NCBI RefSeq assembly: GCF_963855985.1
Contig: NC_087110.1
Location: 6,873,001-6,937,000 of the forward strand
DNA: 64,000 nucleotides
Direction: 5' to 3'
Origin: Ostrinia nubilalis
Taxonomy: Eukaryota; Arthropoda; Insecta; Lepidoptera; Crambidae
Under the pieces are notes generated by a model. That model was not told where the DNA came from. It did not search any database and worked only from the letters and a program-made list of their open reading frames with translations. Numbering within the stretch: the first letter of the stretch is position 1; each line of letters starts with the position of its first letter. Position numbers and translations under genes: made by a program. Positions 1 through 10,450 of the stretch are shown in pieces.

Positions 1-345
1 GCAGTACACTGAGACCAAAAAAAATTGGTTCATAATCGGTGGAGATATTGCGTATAAAAAAGTTCATCCCCAATTTTCCACCCTTGGGGGTGAAATATTT
101 TCTTCAAATTTGCATGAAACCACCCTTTTGATAATACCTATTCAACAAAAAAATAATCGTTCAAATTGGTTTATAATCGGCGGAGATATTGCGTATAAAA
201 AAGTTCATCCCCAATTTTCCACCCTTGGGGGTTGTTTTTTTTATAATTAAATTTAAATGGGACCACCCTTGAGGTATTACCTATACGCCGAAAAAAGATT
301 TGTTCAAATCGGTTCATAATTGGCGGAGTTATCGCGTAACAAACA
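1..345. repeat. Dispersed repeat, two tandem ~160-bp units (copy 1)
   Basis: Two consecutive units share the phrases 'attgcgtataaaaaagttca' and 'ccaattttccacccttggg'. The second unit is the reverse complement of 52250-52460, including 'gcagtacactgagacc' at base 1 against 'ggtctcagtgtactgc' near 52441. It ends in an A-rich run at about 349-369. It may start before the window. No coding capacity. The class is unknown to me; an A-tail suggests a retroposed origin but is not proof. Confidence 0.75.
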
Positions 346-369
346 TAGAAAAAAAAAAAAAAAAAAAAC

Positions 370-714
370 TAAGGCAGTTATCACACTGCGCCGCGCTCCG
401 CCGCGGAGCGCGGGGCGACAGATTTAATCATTGTATGCAAGTACCTCAGTTTGTATAGAAAACACGCGCGGCACTTCACACTGACAACGCGTCCGCGCGC
501 GTGATTCACAAGGGCGCTGTTGTAGTTTTCGTACTAAATCTTTTGATGGCGACTCGAGTACGCAAACGATTTGAAGTCGAAAGTTTTTCGTGCTAGCCGT
601 ACTGGTTAATTCGAAAGAGTCGTGCTTCTGCAGTGCAGACTAAATGTCAGGATGAGAATTATTAAGGTTCGATGTGCTATCGATTGTATACTTATGTTTT
701 TTTATGTTCATCAG
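370..714. other. Intronic stretch upstream of the first visible exon
   Basis: No gene is seen. Bases about 515-600 ('gtagttttcgtactaaatct' onward) recur in inverted form at 56785-56880, and a degraded direct copy lies near 57000-57060, so this is a dispersed repeat. Bases 390-415 are a short GC-rich run. The polypyrimidine-rich end up to CAG at 712-714 is the splice acceptor of the exon that follows. Confidence 0.55.
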
Positions 715-850
715 GTCGCTGCATCAGACCAGAACAGAGTGGTGCTGACCGATGTGGATAGAACCCTAACAGGGGAGTACCAGTGCGAGGTGTCGGCCGA
801 CGCGCCTCTCTTCCACACGGACATAAAGGCTGCTGAGATGGTGGTTGTGG
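715..850 (+). CDS. beat-like protein, internal exon: end of Ig domain 1
   Basis: First visible coding exon of a beaten-path-like immunoglobulin protein. The frame reads SDQNRVVLTDVDRTLTGEYQ followed by CEVSADAPLF. This carries the end of an Ig fold: a D-x(3)-L-x-G-x-Y-x-C strand with the second Ig cysteine, then the 'CEVSA(D/E)AP-F' phrase that I associate with the beat family. The acceptor is CAG at 712-714 and the donor is G|GTGAGT at 850/851, leaving a phase-1 junction. The split codon G+AA with 16144 gives Glu and continues the protein smoothly. Beat proteins are neuronal cell-surface or secreted adhesion molecules used in motor-axon guidance and pair with Side receptors; that role is family knowledge. 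Which beat paralogue this is cannot be told, because the N-terminal exons are outside the window. Confidence 0.85.
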
Positions 851-1639
851 GTGAGTAGAATATTGATGGTTCATAAATGAATCCCGATAAGGACACATTT
901 TAGTGATGGGAACGTACCCACGTTGATACGTTGCTATTATGTATTTTTTTTTTGGTGTCCAACTCGTCGTCGTCGTCGTTTCAGCCAAATGAACTCTGGT
1001 GTCCAACTCATTACAAGGTAATTTATACTTCTTATGCCATATACACAAATTATGTAACATTACATAAATAACCAATCGACAAAAATAGACAGATGATTTT
1101 TTTATTTATAAGTAGATGGCCACACTTGGCTTCATATTATTGTATTAAAAAGCGCCGAATCTGAATTAAACGTTTCAAATAAAAGATTTTCATGGCCAGA
1201 CTATGTATTATTGTTCCAGTATAAATTGCCTTTTTTTAAGAGCAAGAAACTATTTTATGCCAGTATTTAAATTATAAAGTGTTATTCTCTTTTTAAGAGC
1301 AAGATGTCCTGGCTCCATAAAAAATGAACGCGCCAATCTCCTTGCAAGCTACTTCCGTACACAGGTCCATACATAACTCAGTACAATCGTTGTTTACTGC
1401 GTCCCCTCCCAGTCCAGAGTCCTATTCGAGCTAGTGTTGTGAGCTGTCGATAGTTTGGTTATCGAAAATGGAGCGAGTTTTAGAAACAACGAAAATCCGT
1501 CGATAGTTTTTAACGAGTTTGTGGAATTGCAAAAATAGATTTCGCCATGCGACTATGGTATTTTTTAAACTGAACACTGACGTTACAATTAGTTGTTTTA
1601 CTGATCCTCTGATTATGGTTAGAATAGAGCAAATGAGTT

Positions 1640-1728
1640 CTAAGAGGTGACTATTCATTCACCTCCTTGCGATCATGATTAAGCTCACCCTCTATTATTA
1701 AGCCAATAAGAAATCTTTTTGCTACATA
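1640..1728 (-). pseudogene. Possible continuation of the copia gag remnant left of the BEL insertion
   Basis: This stretch directly abuts the BEL element and shares its 5-bp duplication (ACATA at 1724-1728). It is therefore the interrupted other half of the copia-type sequence at 8059-8490. One - strand frame stays open for about 27 codons (VAKRFLIGLIIEGELN...) and then meets a stop. The homology itself is weak; the assignment rests mostly on the insertion geometry. Confidence 0.4.
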
Positions 1729-1914
1729 TGTTTCGTAGAACATGGTGCCATTTAATTAAAACACTTTCTTTTACGGTTTTACAAATATATTGAAACCATG
1801 ACAGTTCAGTACGATGACAAAAGCAAGAGAGAAAACAAAAGAAGTCCTATACTAATTAAAAATAAAACGCCGCGCCGCGCACAGATTGGAACAAGGAGGA
1901 TGAACGCCTCAACA
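1729..1914 (-). repeat. 3' LTR of BEL/Pao element A
   Basis: It runs from 'tgtttcgtagaaca' to 'cctcaaca' on the + strand. It matches 7868-8053 with no difference that I can see over 186 bp. It is the 3' LTR because the genes run on the - strand. Confidence 0.92.
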
Positions 1915-1934
1915 TCTTCCCGCCTCGTTAAAAC

Positions 1935-3630
1935 GGAAGTTTTAACCCGTGATATCATCGCTGGTAAGTAGAGGGCACAGACGAATTAGGGGTCTCCGTA
2001 CACTTCCTCTTGTTGTGTTGACGTCGGCCACTCTTGATACACCGTCTGTACCAGGGAATAGTCTGGTAACACGCCCAAGTCTCCAGTTCAAGGGAGAGCT
2101 GTTGTCTTCTTGCAGCAGGACCAGATCTCCTACATTTAGTCTAGAGGTGTCATTCCGCCATTTGATTCGTTGCTGTAACTCTGCTATGTATTATTTGGAC
2201 CAGCGCCTCCAGAAGTGCTGATGAATCTGTTCTAGCCGTGCAAACCTCTTCAGTGAGTGTTCTTTTGCGTTTTCTAGATTTGCTGATGGTATCGACGTTA
2301 GAGGTCTTCCAATAAGAAAGTGCCCCCGAGTTAGGGAAAGGAGGTCATTGGGAGATGATGATAGAGGATACAAAGGACGACTGTTTAATATCGACTCTAT
2401 TTGGGCAAACAAGGTTGTAATTTCCTCAAATGTGAGGTGACTATTGCCGATTACACGTTTTGCATGATATTTTGCAGCTTTTACCCCGGCCTCCCAGATG
2501 CCGCCAAAGTGAGGAGCGTAAGTTGGAGTAAAAATGAATTTAATTCCTTCTTGACTTGCAAAGCCAGATAGAGGTTCTGTGTTATTTTTTATAAAATTAC
2601 CTACGTCTTTAGCAGCAGCTACAAAATTGCGGCCGTTGTCGCAGAATATTTCAATTGGCTTTCCTCTCCGTGCTATAAACCGTTTTAAAGTCATAACAAA
2701 AGATTCCTTAGATAAATCGCTGACACACTCTAAATGTATGCATTTAAATCGTAGGCAAACAAATAAGCACAAATAACATTTTATCAATCGGCTGCCACGG
2801 CCTTTACGATTCAAAATATAGAATGGACCAGCAAAGTCCAATCCAACGGACAAAAATGGAAAGTCAGGATTAAGGCGTTGGGGTGGTAAATTACCCATTT
2901 TAGGGCACAAAGTTTTACCCTGGATGCGTTTGCATCGAACACATTTGTTGTGAGTGCGCCTGGCTAAGTATCTACCATTGACTGGCCAGATGGTTTCGCG
3001 CACTGTGGCCAATAGTAATTGCGGACCTGCATGAAAGTTACGTAAATGTTCTCGTTGGAAAATTAACTTGGTTAGGTGATTAGAAGCGTGCAACAGTATT
3101 GGATGCTTCTTTTCAAACGAATAATGAGAGGCGTCAATTCGTCCACCTACTCTTATTAATCTTTTGTCGTCCATGAATGGAGACAAAGCTAATATTTTAT
3201 TTTTACCACTTAGAGGCTTCCGGTTAGCAAGAGCCTCATATTCCATCGGAAATGATTGTTTTTGTGACATGATGCAGAGTGTTTGAAAAGAGTCATTAAT
3301 TTCTTCTACAGATAATGCGCCTGTGCGTTTATTATTCGGGTTTTTAGAATTAAACATGAATCGTTTTACGTAAGCTAGTGTATTTTGGAGCCTGGTTAAA
3401 TTTGAGTATTTTTCAAAGTCTAGTAAGTTTTCTGATATGACAACTGAATTGGATTTTATTTCTGGTAATGTTTTACAGGACATCTGTGCTTTAAGAGTTG
3501 GCCAATTGGTTTCAGATTCAAGCAAGTAGCTGGGGCCTGACCACCACAATTTTTGGCTAATTATTTGGCCAGGCTCGACGCCCCTTGAAATTAGATCAGC
3601 TGGATTTGCAGATGTAGGAACATAGCGCCA
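1935..3630 (-). pseudogene. BEL/Pao integrase region of element A, broken
   Basis: End of the pol polyprotein, in the same frame from the WRYVPTSANPAD phrase (about 3630) through the integrase. Visible motifs are the HHCC zinc-binding region (HLTKLIFQREHL, then CVRCKRIQGK), the catalytic DDE triad contexts GLDFAGPF, FCDNGRNF and FGGIWEAGVK, and the conserved tail FLIGRPL. A TAA at 2191-2193 interrupts the frame after FWRRWSK. Translation of the same frame past the stop continues as recognisable integrase C-terminus (GDLVLLQED, NWRLGRVTRLFPG, VRRP) to a natural stop near 1940. It is separated from the upstream frame by a single-frame shift near 3631-3640. The enzyme would join the cDNA to host DNA, but as written it is non-functional. 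Confidence 0.88.
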
Positions 3631-6600
3631 TGAAGATTATTGAAGATGCTTTAGTGACCTCCAAAATTTCACAAATGCGATTAGCTACAAATGACTTGAG
3701 ATTTCTAGTATCACTTTTTAACCAAGCCAGCACTATGCTTGAATCACACCAATGGTAAACTTGATCTGGTTTGTATCTAATTGATTCCATGACCGTCTTA
3801 AAAAGTCTAGCAGATAGCAACGCGGCACATAGCTCCAAACGTGGCATTGTCGTAGGTTTTAGAGGTGCAACTTTAGATTTGCTACATAGCAGCCTAACTG
3901 AAACCTTATCATCTTGGCCTATTGATCGCATATAAATGCATGCCCCGTAAGCGCCCTGTGAAGCATCGCTAAATGAGTGCAATTCAATGCGTTTAGGTGA
4001 ATCACAAAGAACTGGCCTAGGAATTTGTAATTTTGAAAGATGATGTATGCCGTTTGCAAACTTTTGCCATTCACTTTGGATATTACTAGGAACGGGCTCA
4101 TCCCATTCAATTTTTTGCTGCCATAATCGTTGCAATATCATTTTAGGTATGATAATACAAGGGCTTAGCATCCCTAAAGGATCGAAAATTGAGAATGAAC
4201 TGGACATTATAAACCTTTTCGTTATTAAATTGGTGTCAGAAGGACATTTGATTGGAAAATGTAAAGTGTCGGATGAAGGACTCCATCCGAGCCCCAAAGT
4301 ATGCGCTGACTCACTGATAGTGAGATTATCTTGTGTACTCATGTCAGTATTTTCAAACAAATTAGGCAAGTTACTTTTGTATTTTCGTAGGTTGAAGCAA
4401 CCTGCACTTAACGCTTTTGCCACGGAATTTCGAATGTCCCTTAATTGATTTTCATCATTGCAGCCAGTGATTAAGTCATCTACATAGAAATCCTTTTGAA
4501 TAATTGTTTTGATTAACTCGTCATCCTGCTCTTCCCCTATTTGGTACAGACATCGGGTACTTAAAAAGCTAGCGCTCGCTGTGCCGTAAGTGAGCGTATT
4601 TAGACGCAATGTTTGGATGGGCTGGGAGTCGTCCTCTCTCCATAAGATAAGTTGAAGGTTGCGATCTTCATCATGAACTTGAATCTGGCGGTACATCTTT
4701 TCAATGTCCCCGGTAAGTAGAAATTTGTATTGCCTCGCTCTTATCAGTATGGAAAAAAGAGAATCCTGCACTGTGGGCCCTACCATCAAAATGTTGTTCA
4801 AAGATAGGCCAGAAGAAGAGGGAGCGGAGCCGTCAAACACGACCCTGAGTTTAGTAGACTCACTGTTTTCTTTCAACACTGCATGATGACATAGAAAATA
4901 GCTAGAGTATGGTTTGGCGACTTCTGATTTTGAGAGATGCCCCAATTCTGCATACTCTTGAATGAACTTTGAGTATTCAGATTGCAAAGCTGAATTTCTT
5001 TTGAACCTTTTCTCTAAATTTATCAAACGTTTCTTCGCGAGAGCGTAAGTGTCTCCCAGGCAGTCGGGAGAATCAACTAGGGGCAGCCTTACACAAAACC
5101 TACCCGTCTCTGTCCTGTAAGTGTTAGCTACAAAATGATCCTCACATGTTTGTTCGCTATTGTTTAAACGTGATTTTGTGGGCAGTTCCTCTAACTCCCA
5201 AAATTTAGCTAGAGAATTGTCTAAATCATGCAATGTAGAGTTTGTAATGGCGTGATTACTTTGTATTTGATTTGTGTAAATTGCATTATTGATAGCGCAT
5301 TTTGACTTTACTGGGCCCGATATCAACCAACCTAATTTTGAGCTTCGTAGTTTAGGTCCTGAAGGACATAGAGACGATTCTTCGTTCCCTAATAATTCCC
5401 AAAATAAGTCGGCTCCAATCAACATGTCGATGGGAGCTGGTCGGTCAAAGGTGGGATCTGCCAGCTGTATATGTTTAGGAATTTTTAGCATATGTTTGTT
5501 TATAGGAGCCTTAGGCAGCTCGCTTGTTAGCTCGTTTAGTACGAGACAAGACAAATTTGTATTGAATGGGCTGCATAAAGACTGTATTTTAACAGTGCAG
5601 CTTTCTATGACATTGTTAGAATGATTGTTGCCAATACCAATGATTTTAAGTGCATTTATAGGCGTGGAATGACGACCTAATTTGCTCTTTAGTGACGTTG
5701 TGATGAACGACGACTGGCTACCACAGTCTAGAAGCGCTCTAACCTGCTGGAACGAGCCTGTATTTGTATTGTATACTTTGATTAGGGCTGTGGACAAAAT
5801 GACTTGAGTGCTTAAATGCTCAGACAAGTTAACAACAGCCTCGGATTGGCATAAATTGCTTGTATTATCGCTTGGGTCATGAAGTAAAGTATTGTGACGT
5901 TTCTTGCAAATTCTACAGGACCCTAAACGACAATCCTTCTCGGCATGCCCATGGCGAAGGCAGTTCATGCATAAACTGTATTTATTTACATCATCTAAAC
6001 GCTCCTGTATGTTTTTCGATTTGAATACTGAACAGTCATAGATGTTGTGACCATCATTACAAATAATGCAATTATATTTTCGCTCTCTAGTAGTAGTAAA
6101 TGATTTTGTGAATGAATGACGTTCTTGCTTGTGCTGTGAATTATTTGTTGGCATGTTATTTGAGCGAGAATACGATTGACCGTTTCTTTGGGTACTATCA
6201 AACTTATTACGGTGCAATGAATCTAAAACGTTGGCTCGATCGATCAAAAAGGTGTGGAATTGATCTAATGTTGGCATTTCATCTAGCGTGCTACGAAATT
6301 CCTCCCATTTCAAAAGCGTCTGACCATCCAACTTGGAAGTCATCATGTGTATGATCAGCGTATCCCACTTGTCCGTTGGCTGGCCTAGGCTGCTCAACGC
6401 GCGTAAATGTTTTGTTACGTGATCAACCAAAAAACGTAAAGATTTTTCTGATTCTGTATTTTGTTTATGTATGTTAAATAATGAACCAAGATGCTGATTT
6501 ATTAGAAATCTTTTGTTATTGTAGCGGTCGCAAAGCAATTTCCAAGCGACTTCGTAATTGTCTGACGACATTTCAAAATTAGACATTATCCTAGCTGCAT

Positions 6601-7090
6601 CGCCTTCCAAATAGGATAAAAGATAATGAAATTTTTGAATATTTTGTAATCGATCGTTTTTATGAATCAAGCTTTCGAACGTGTCTCGAAATTCAAGCCA
6701 TTTAAAATATGCACCGTCAAACTTGGCAATCTGTATCTGAGGTAGCTTAATACCAAAATCATGATGATCGGAGGAGCATTGAGTGTCGTTAGCAGTGACA
6801 GAATTACGCCTACAATCTTTGTCTATTTGAGCTTGGAGCTCAATGAGCACCTTTGCAGTGGCCATGTTGGTAATAATGCCACTCTCAATGCTTTCCCGCT
6901 CATTTAATTCCAAAGACAAGTTTTCAGAATTTAAAACCTCGATCTCACTTTGCAAATCATCAAATTTTGTCGATAATGACTCACATTTTGCGATTCTAAG
7001 ACTTAATTCGGATATTTCCAAATTTTTAAATTTAGTTATTTGGCCTTTGATTGAGCTACGTTTAATATATAATTCCTTTAAGCTGGCCAT
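3596..7090 (-). CDS. BEL/Pao gag-protease-RT-RNase H polyprotein of element A
   Basis: A 1164-aa open frame starting at the ATG at 7090 (MASLKELYIKRSSIKGQ). Order of domains: N-terminal coiled coil, DUF1759-type gag core, three zinc knuckles near residues 340-400 (CIICNDGHNIYDC, CMNCLRHGHAEKDC, CRICKKRH), aspartic protease near 450 (ALLDCGSQSSFI), and RT with FDGSAPSSSG, LTGDIEKMYRQI and the catalytic FYVDD near residue 868. RNase H lies near 1037 (FSDASQGAYG). The last codons (about IFMALCSYICKSS) are out of frame and replace the expected WRYVPTSANPAD. An indel near 3631-3640 therefore ends the polyprotein before integrase. The protease motif reads DCG rather than the more common D(S/T)G. 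The replication core otherwise looks intact. Confidence 0.92.
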   Translation of the reverse strand: MASLKELYIKRSSIKGQITKFKNLEISELSLRIAKCESLSTKFDDLQSEIEVLNSENLSLELNERESIESGIITNMATAKVLIELQAQIDKDCRRNSVTANDTQCSSDHHDFGIKLPQIQIAKFDGAYFKWLEFRDTFESLIHKNDRLQNIQKFHYLLSYLEGDAARIMSNFEMSSDNYEVAWKLLCDRYNNKRFLINQHLGSLFNIHKQNTESEKSLRFLVDHVTKHLRALSSLGQPTDKWDTLIIHMMTSKLDGQTLLKWEEFRSTLDEMPTLDQFHTFLIDRANVLDSLHRNKFDSTQRNGQSYSRSNNMPTNNSQHKQERHSFTKSFTTTRERKYNCIICNDGHNIYDCSVFKSKNIQERLDDVNKYSLCMNCLRHGHAEKDCRLGSCRICKKRHNTLLHDPSDNTSNLCQSEAVVNLSEHLSTQVILSTALIKVYNTNTGSFQQVRALLDCGSQSSFITTSLKSKLGRHSTPINALKIIGIGNNHSNNVIESCTVKIQSLCSPFNTNLSCLVLNELTSELPKAPINKHMLKIPKHIQLADPTFDRPAPIDMLIGADLFWELLGNEESSLCPSGPKLRSSKLGWLISGPVKSKCAINNAIYTNQIQSNHAITNSTLHDLDNSLAKFWELEELPTKSRLNNSEQTCEDHFVANTYRTETGRFCVRLPLVDSPDCLGDTYALAKKRLINLEKRFKRNSALQSEYSKFIQEYAELGHLSKSEVAKPYSSYFLCHHAVLKENSESTKLRVVFDGSAPSSSGLSLNNILMVGPTVQDSLFSILIRARQYKFLLTGDIEKMYRQIQVHDEDRNLQLILWREDDSQPIQTLRLNTLTYGTASASFLSTRCLYQIGEEQDDELIKTIIQKDFYVDDLITGCNDENQLRDIRNSVAKALSAGCFNLRKYKSNLPNLFENTDMSTQDNLTISESAHTLGLGWSPSSDTLHFPIKCPSDTNLITKRFIMSSSFSIFDPLGMLSPCIIIPKMILQRLWQQKIEWDEPVPSNIQSEWQKFANGIHHLSKLQIPRPVLCDSPKRIELHSFSDASQGAYGACIYMRSIGQDDKVSVRLLCSKSKVAPLKPTTMPRLELCAALLSARLFKTVMESIRYKPDQVYHWCDSSIVLAWLKSDTRNLKSFVANRICEILEVTKASSIIFMALCSYICKSS

Positions 7091-7867
7091 ATTTACTTAT
7101 TATTGTGAGATTCGCGAAGTGAAATTACTCCAATTAAATAAAAAGTATCTAATGAAAAATGATAAGCTCACGTTCCTCGCTTTGACTGCAAACCAGGAAA
7201 CCGGTCGCGACAGCACAGCAGCCGGTGGTACTCGGATACTTCGACAATGCAGATGGAATACAGCTGTGCCGCGCAGCGAAGTAACCCTGGAATGTTCAGC
7301 GAAATGCGTGAAAATAGGCACTAATTACTGATATTGCAAGACTTAGCTGTCTCTTAAAAACAGTTATTAAACACTGGAAATTAATGCACCTTGAATGATT
7401 GAATCTTGTATTGGAAGTATTGGAATGAAATATTAAAATGTGAAATATTCACTCGAAAAGGTTTACTGTTGTCAAAAAATATAATAATCTTTAGGAAATG
7501 TATGTTAGAATCTCAGGTTAGAATGTGGATTGAAACTGGATTGACGATATTTGCCGATATTGAACGAGAAATTGTATTGGAATATTGTAGAATGGAAGTT
7601 GCGGATGGGGCACTTAGCTATCTGATCTGCGCTGCGGTGTGATGCTCCTGTGACGTCACTGGCCCGGCCAGACGATGCTCGTTACCTCCTTAGATCCTAA
7701 GACAACCTCAGACTTCTTGTGTAAATTCCCTTTGCATACTTGTTTGCATGATCAAAGCATGATGATGAAATTCGACCGTTGAACAGATTCCTTTCGTCGG
7801 ATTTTTCTTGATATTTTGATGAAATTACTTGATGTCTCGATTTTTCCCCTCATGGGTCACCAAATTA

Positions 7868-8053
7868 TGTTTCGTAGAACATGGTGCCATTTAATTAAAA
7901 CACTTTCTTTTACGGTTTTACAAATATATTGAAACCATGACAGTTCAGTACGATGACAAAAGCAAGAGAGAAAACAAAAGAAGTCCTATACTAATTAAAA
8001 ATAAAACGCCGCGCCGCGCACAGATTGGAACAAGGAGGATGAACGCCTCAACA
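7868..8053 (-). repeat. 5' LTR of BEL/Pao element A
   Basis: 186 bp, apparently identical to 1729-1914. The leader between this LTR and the gag ATG (7091-7867) holds the primer-binding site and no long frame. Confidence 0.92.
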
Positions 8054-8062
8054 ACATACATT

Positions 8063-8425
8063 TTAATAAATTGTTTCTAACAATGAAGTAACGTATTGAG
8101 ACATTGATTCACAATTTTCTCGACGGATAGAAATGAGGTTCCGAAGCAATCCGATGCGTCTCGTGTAACCATTATCATCAAATAGTTTTTTTAGCTTTTG
8201 CCACAGTCCCATTGCTGTTGATTCATTTTTGATGTGTACGAATAAACTGGTATCTATAGTTAGAACTATCTTGGCTTTTGCCTTCGCATCGTTTGGATCG
8301 CCGCCGATCGTGATGCACTGTTGCATGCCTTCCAATATGAGGTAGTTTTCCACGGCAAACGCCCAATCTTCATAATTTTCTCTGCCTTTGAGCTTTGCAA
8401 TGCTTGCAATAAGATTTGTCGTCAT
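8063..8425 (-). pseudogene. copia-type gag N-terminus, truncated
   Basis: A 120-aa frame starts MTTNLIASIAKLKGRENYED and contains WAFAVENYLILEGM and LWQKLKKLFDDNG. These phrases are typical of the Ty1/copia gag (DUF4219 and UBN2 regions). It ends after SMSQYVTSLLETIY, exactly where BEL element A inserted, so the rest of the gene was separated by that insertion. Next to the start codon, at 8470-8480, is the complement of GGTTATGGGCC, the copia-type primer-binding site. No protease, integrase or RT of this element is present in the window. Confidence 0.8.
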
Positions 8426-8469
8426 TTTTGCACTATATTTTCACCAAAATTACTTTAACTCGTGAGATA

Positions 8470-8601
8470 GGCCCATAACCTATACTGAAACACAATATGG
8501 CTGGACAACGACTAACTTTTTTTTTTTTTTTAATTATACAACTGAGCCCAAGTGGTCAAATAGGTGGCGCTACTGTTTATATTTTGTTACACATTCCAAC
8601 A
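8470..8601 (-). mobile_element. copia-type primer-binding site and probable 5' LTR
   Basis: In - strand orientation the sequence begins TGTTGGAATG at 8601, a copia-like LTR start, and ends just before GGTTATGGGCC (8480-8470). The interval of about 120 bp is short for a copia LTR, so it may carry a deletion, and a long T run at about 8517-8531 interrupts it. No second LTR was found. Confidence 0.55.
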
Positions 8602-8921
8602 ATCGTCAGAAAAATTATCGATATCTCCACATCACTAGTGTAGTCCCATTCAAATCCTCGCAGATGCTCTGCTGCAGTAAACTACGTTTTTAATCTTTGC
8701 CGCTGTGAAAATTTTAAGAGTGCACTCCACGTGTTTACAACAAGACCCGGGAAGAATAGAGTGTGCTTCTCGCAGTTTTGATGCTAGTGATGTTTGTAGC
8801 TTGCTTAGTGCATCGATATTTCAGTTTTATTTTTTAAATAATAAAAAAAAAATACAATAAAATTCATAAATTCAAAGACGATTGCTTAGTTATACTGCTT
8901 TGGTTATTTTTCTTCAATTAT

Positions 8922-9043
8922 GGCTGAGTTGCACCATCTTATTTTAACCGTAACAATAACAATAACCGGTGCTCTTTGTATGGAGTTTGACACATTTTTG
9001 ACGTTTCTCAAAATTACAGTGAGATGGTTCAACTCAGCTTAAG
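8922..9043. repeat. MITE with 'ggctgagttgcacca' inverted ends, copy 1
   Basis: It starts 'ggctgagttgcaccatctta' and ends 'gagatggttcaactcagctt', an imperfect inverted terminal repeat of about 20 bp. A better copy lies at 10789-10908. Single ends recur at about 53670-53694 and 57468-57488. Confidence 0.65.
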
Positions 9044-9564
9044 CGAATATGAGAGACAATAATTCATGTAAAATGGGTTATTTACATTATTTGAAAATCA
9101 ATACAACTTAAATAAAAACTTAAAAAAAATCTAGTAATTGTAAAAATGTTATTAAAATAATGAGTGAAGAAGCTATTGTCATCATCCATCAGTTCGATTA
9201 ACCACGTCAGTTACCTGATTTTATAATCAACTTAACAGAAGAAAAGAAGAAGACGCCTGTTATTACAATCCAAGTTCAATATTTTACGTAGGTATGAGCC
9301 TTACGTAATTTCAATTGTGCCCCAGAATCCTTACATAAAAACATCGTTATGCCAAGAGTTACGGGGGCTTACAGCTCATTATAATGACTTCATACATTAC
9401 GAGAGTCTAACCTACAAAAATCTTGACAATAAACTTCCTTTTTAATCTGTACCGCTGGAAAAAATAAAGGTTCCCGGCAACGGTCTACTTAAATAATTAC
9501 CGTAATGCCTTACGGGAGGTAGATACAGTAGGTTCACTGAGCTAGAAAGTGTTTAATAAAGCTT

Positions 9565-9880
9565 TCATTATGTTCATCATCATCATCTCAGCCATAGGAC
9601 GTCCACTGCTGAACATAGGCCTCCTCCAATGCTTTTCATGTTGCCCGGTTTGTAGCGGCCTGCGTCCAGCGCCTTTCTGCTACCTTTATGATGTCGTAGG
9701 TCCACCTTGTGGGTGGACGTCACACGCTGCGTTTTCCGGTACGTGACCTCCACTCCAAAACCTTGTTGCCCCATCGGCTGTCGGTTCTGCGTACTATGTG
9801 CCCTGCTCATTGCCACTTCAGCTTGCTAATCCGTTGGGCTATGTCGGAGACTTTAGTTCGTTTACGGATCTCCTCATTTC
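9565..9880 (-). mobile_element. RTE-type non-LTR 3' fragment
   Basis: It begins with the 3' signature 'cagccataggacgtccactg' after a (TCA)n run, and continues into sequence whose reverse strand resembles the C-terminal region of RTE ORF2 (WTDD/VGHI-like phrases, degraded). 5'-truncated copy on the - strand with many stops. Confidence 0.75.
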
Positions 9881-9939
9881 TGAATAATAGATCTCGTAAA
9901 TATACATCGAGTAAAGTCTGACCCAACCTGTCTAGCTTC

Positions 9940-10040
9940 CCGACTGCGTAAAATTGAACTGAGGTAATGAAAATGGTCCTGAGTTCGATTCCCTGTGGTA
10001 GAATTATTTGCTTGATTCAGTGGAGGTAGGACTTATTCGA
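9940..10040 (+). repeat. Possible tRNA-derived SINE fragment
   Basis: The phrase 'gagttcgattccctgtgg' near 9990 resembles a pol III B box (GGTTCGANTCC) followed by non-tRNA sequence. The A-box region is poor. Weak call. Confidence 0.35.
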
Positions 10041-10450
10041 ATTCGAATAATATTGTGTGTTTTGTCAGTAAAGGGATAGAAGATAGCTACTTCCTTTATG
10101 GTTGAAGATTCTGGGTGAATCTCGTATCCATCATTATTGGCCTAATCAGGTGGTCAAGTTTCCCCGTTGTGGTTAAAAAACTGAGTTCATCAAAAATATT
10201 AGTTGAAATAAGTCTAAAAACTACCAAATTCATCAATGGTGGGAAGTGGGATAACTTAATGTTTGTATATTGTGGTTGGGTACAACCACGAAATATGGGT
10301 TTAATGACCTGGAGGAAGGTTTTTCGGCGTTTACCTAATTTCTTCGGTACCTACCTACAAAAATTTCGTCTGCTCTGAGGGCAACTGTTTATTTATTATT
10401 TCTTTGTTCTACTTATTTACATCAGGGTCAGGTTTTTGTTAGAAACTTTT

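Larger units (their letters stand above)
1729..8053 (-). mobile_element. BEL/Pao LTR retrotransposon A, complete, - strand
   Basis: A 6325-bp LTR retrotransposon. Its 186-bp terminal repeats begin TG and end CA, and the flanks carry a 5-bp duplication ACATA (1724-1728 and 8054-8058), the size usual for BEL/Pao. In element orientation the 5' LTR is the right-hand one. Next to it lies a primer-binding site reading TGGTGACCCATGAGGGG (complement of about 7846-7862). A polypurine tract (aggcgggaaga, complement of 1915-1925) precedes the 3' LTR. The gag-pol frame runs gag, CCHC knuckles, protease, RT, RNase H, integrase. A frameshift near 3631-3640 and a stop at 2191-2193 break it. The two LTRs look identical by eye, so insertion was recent. 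Confidence 0.93.

Noticed and set aside
1431..1658. A 75-codon reverse frame left of the BEL element
   Set aside because: It overlaps the interrupted copia flank, has no motif and no support as a gene.
9549..9921. Overlapping frames on both strands suggesting a small gene
   Set aside because: They are shadows of an RTE 3' fragment in reverse orientation.
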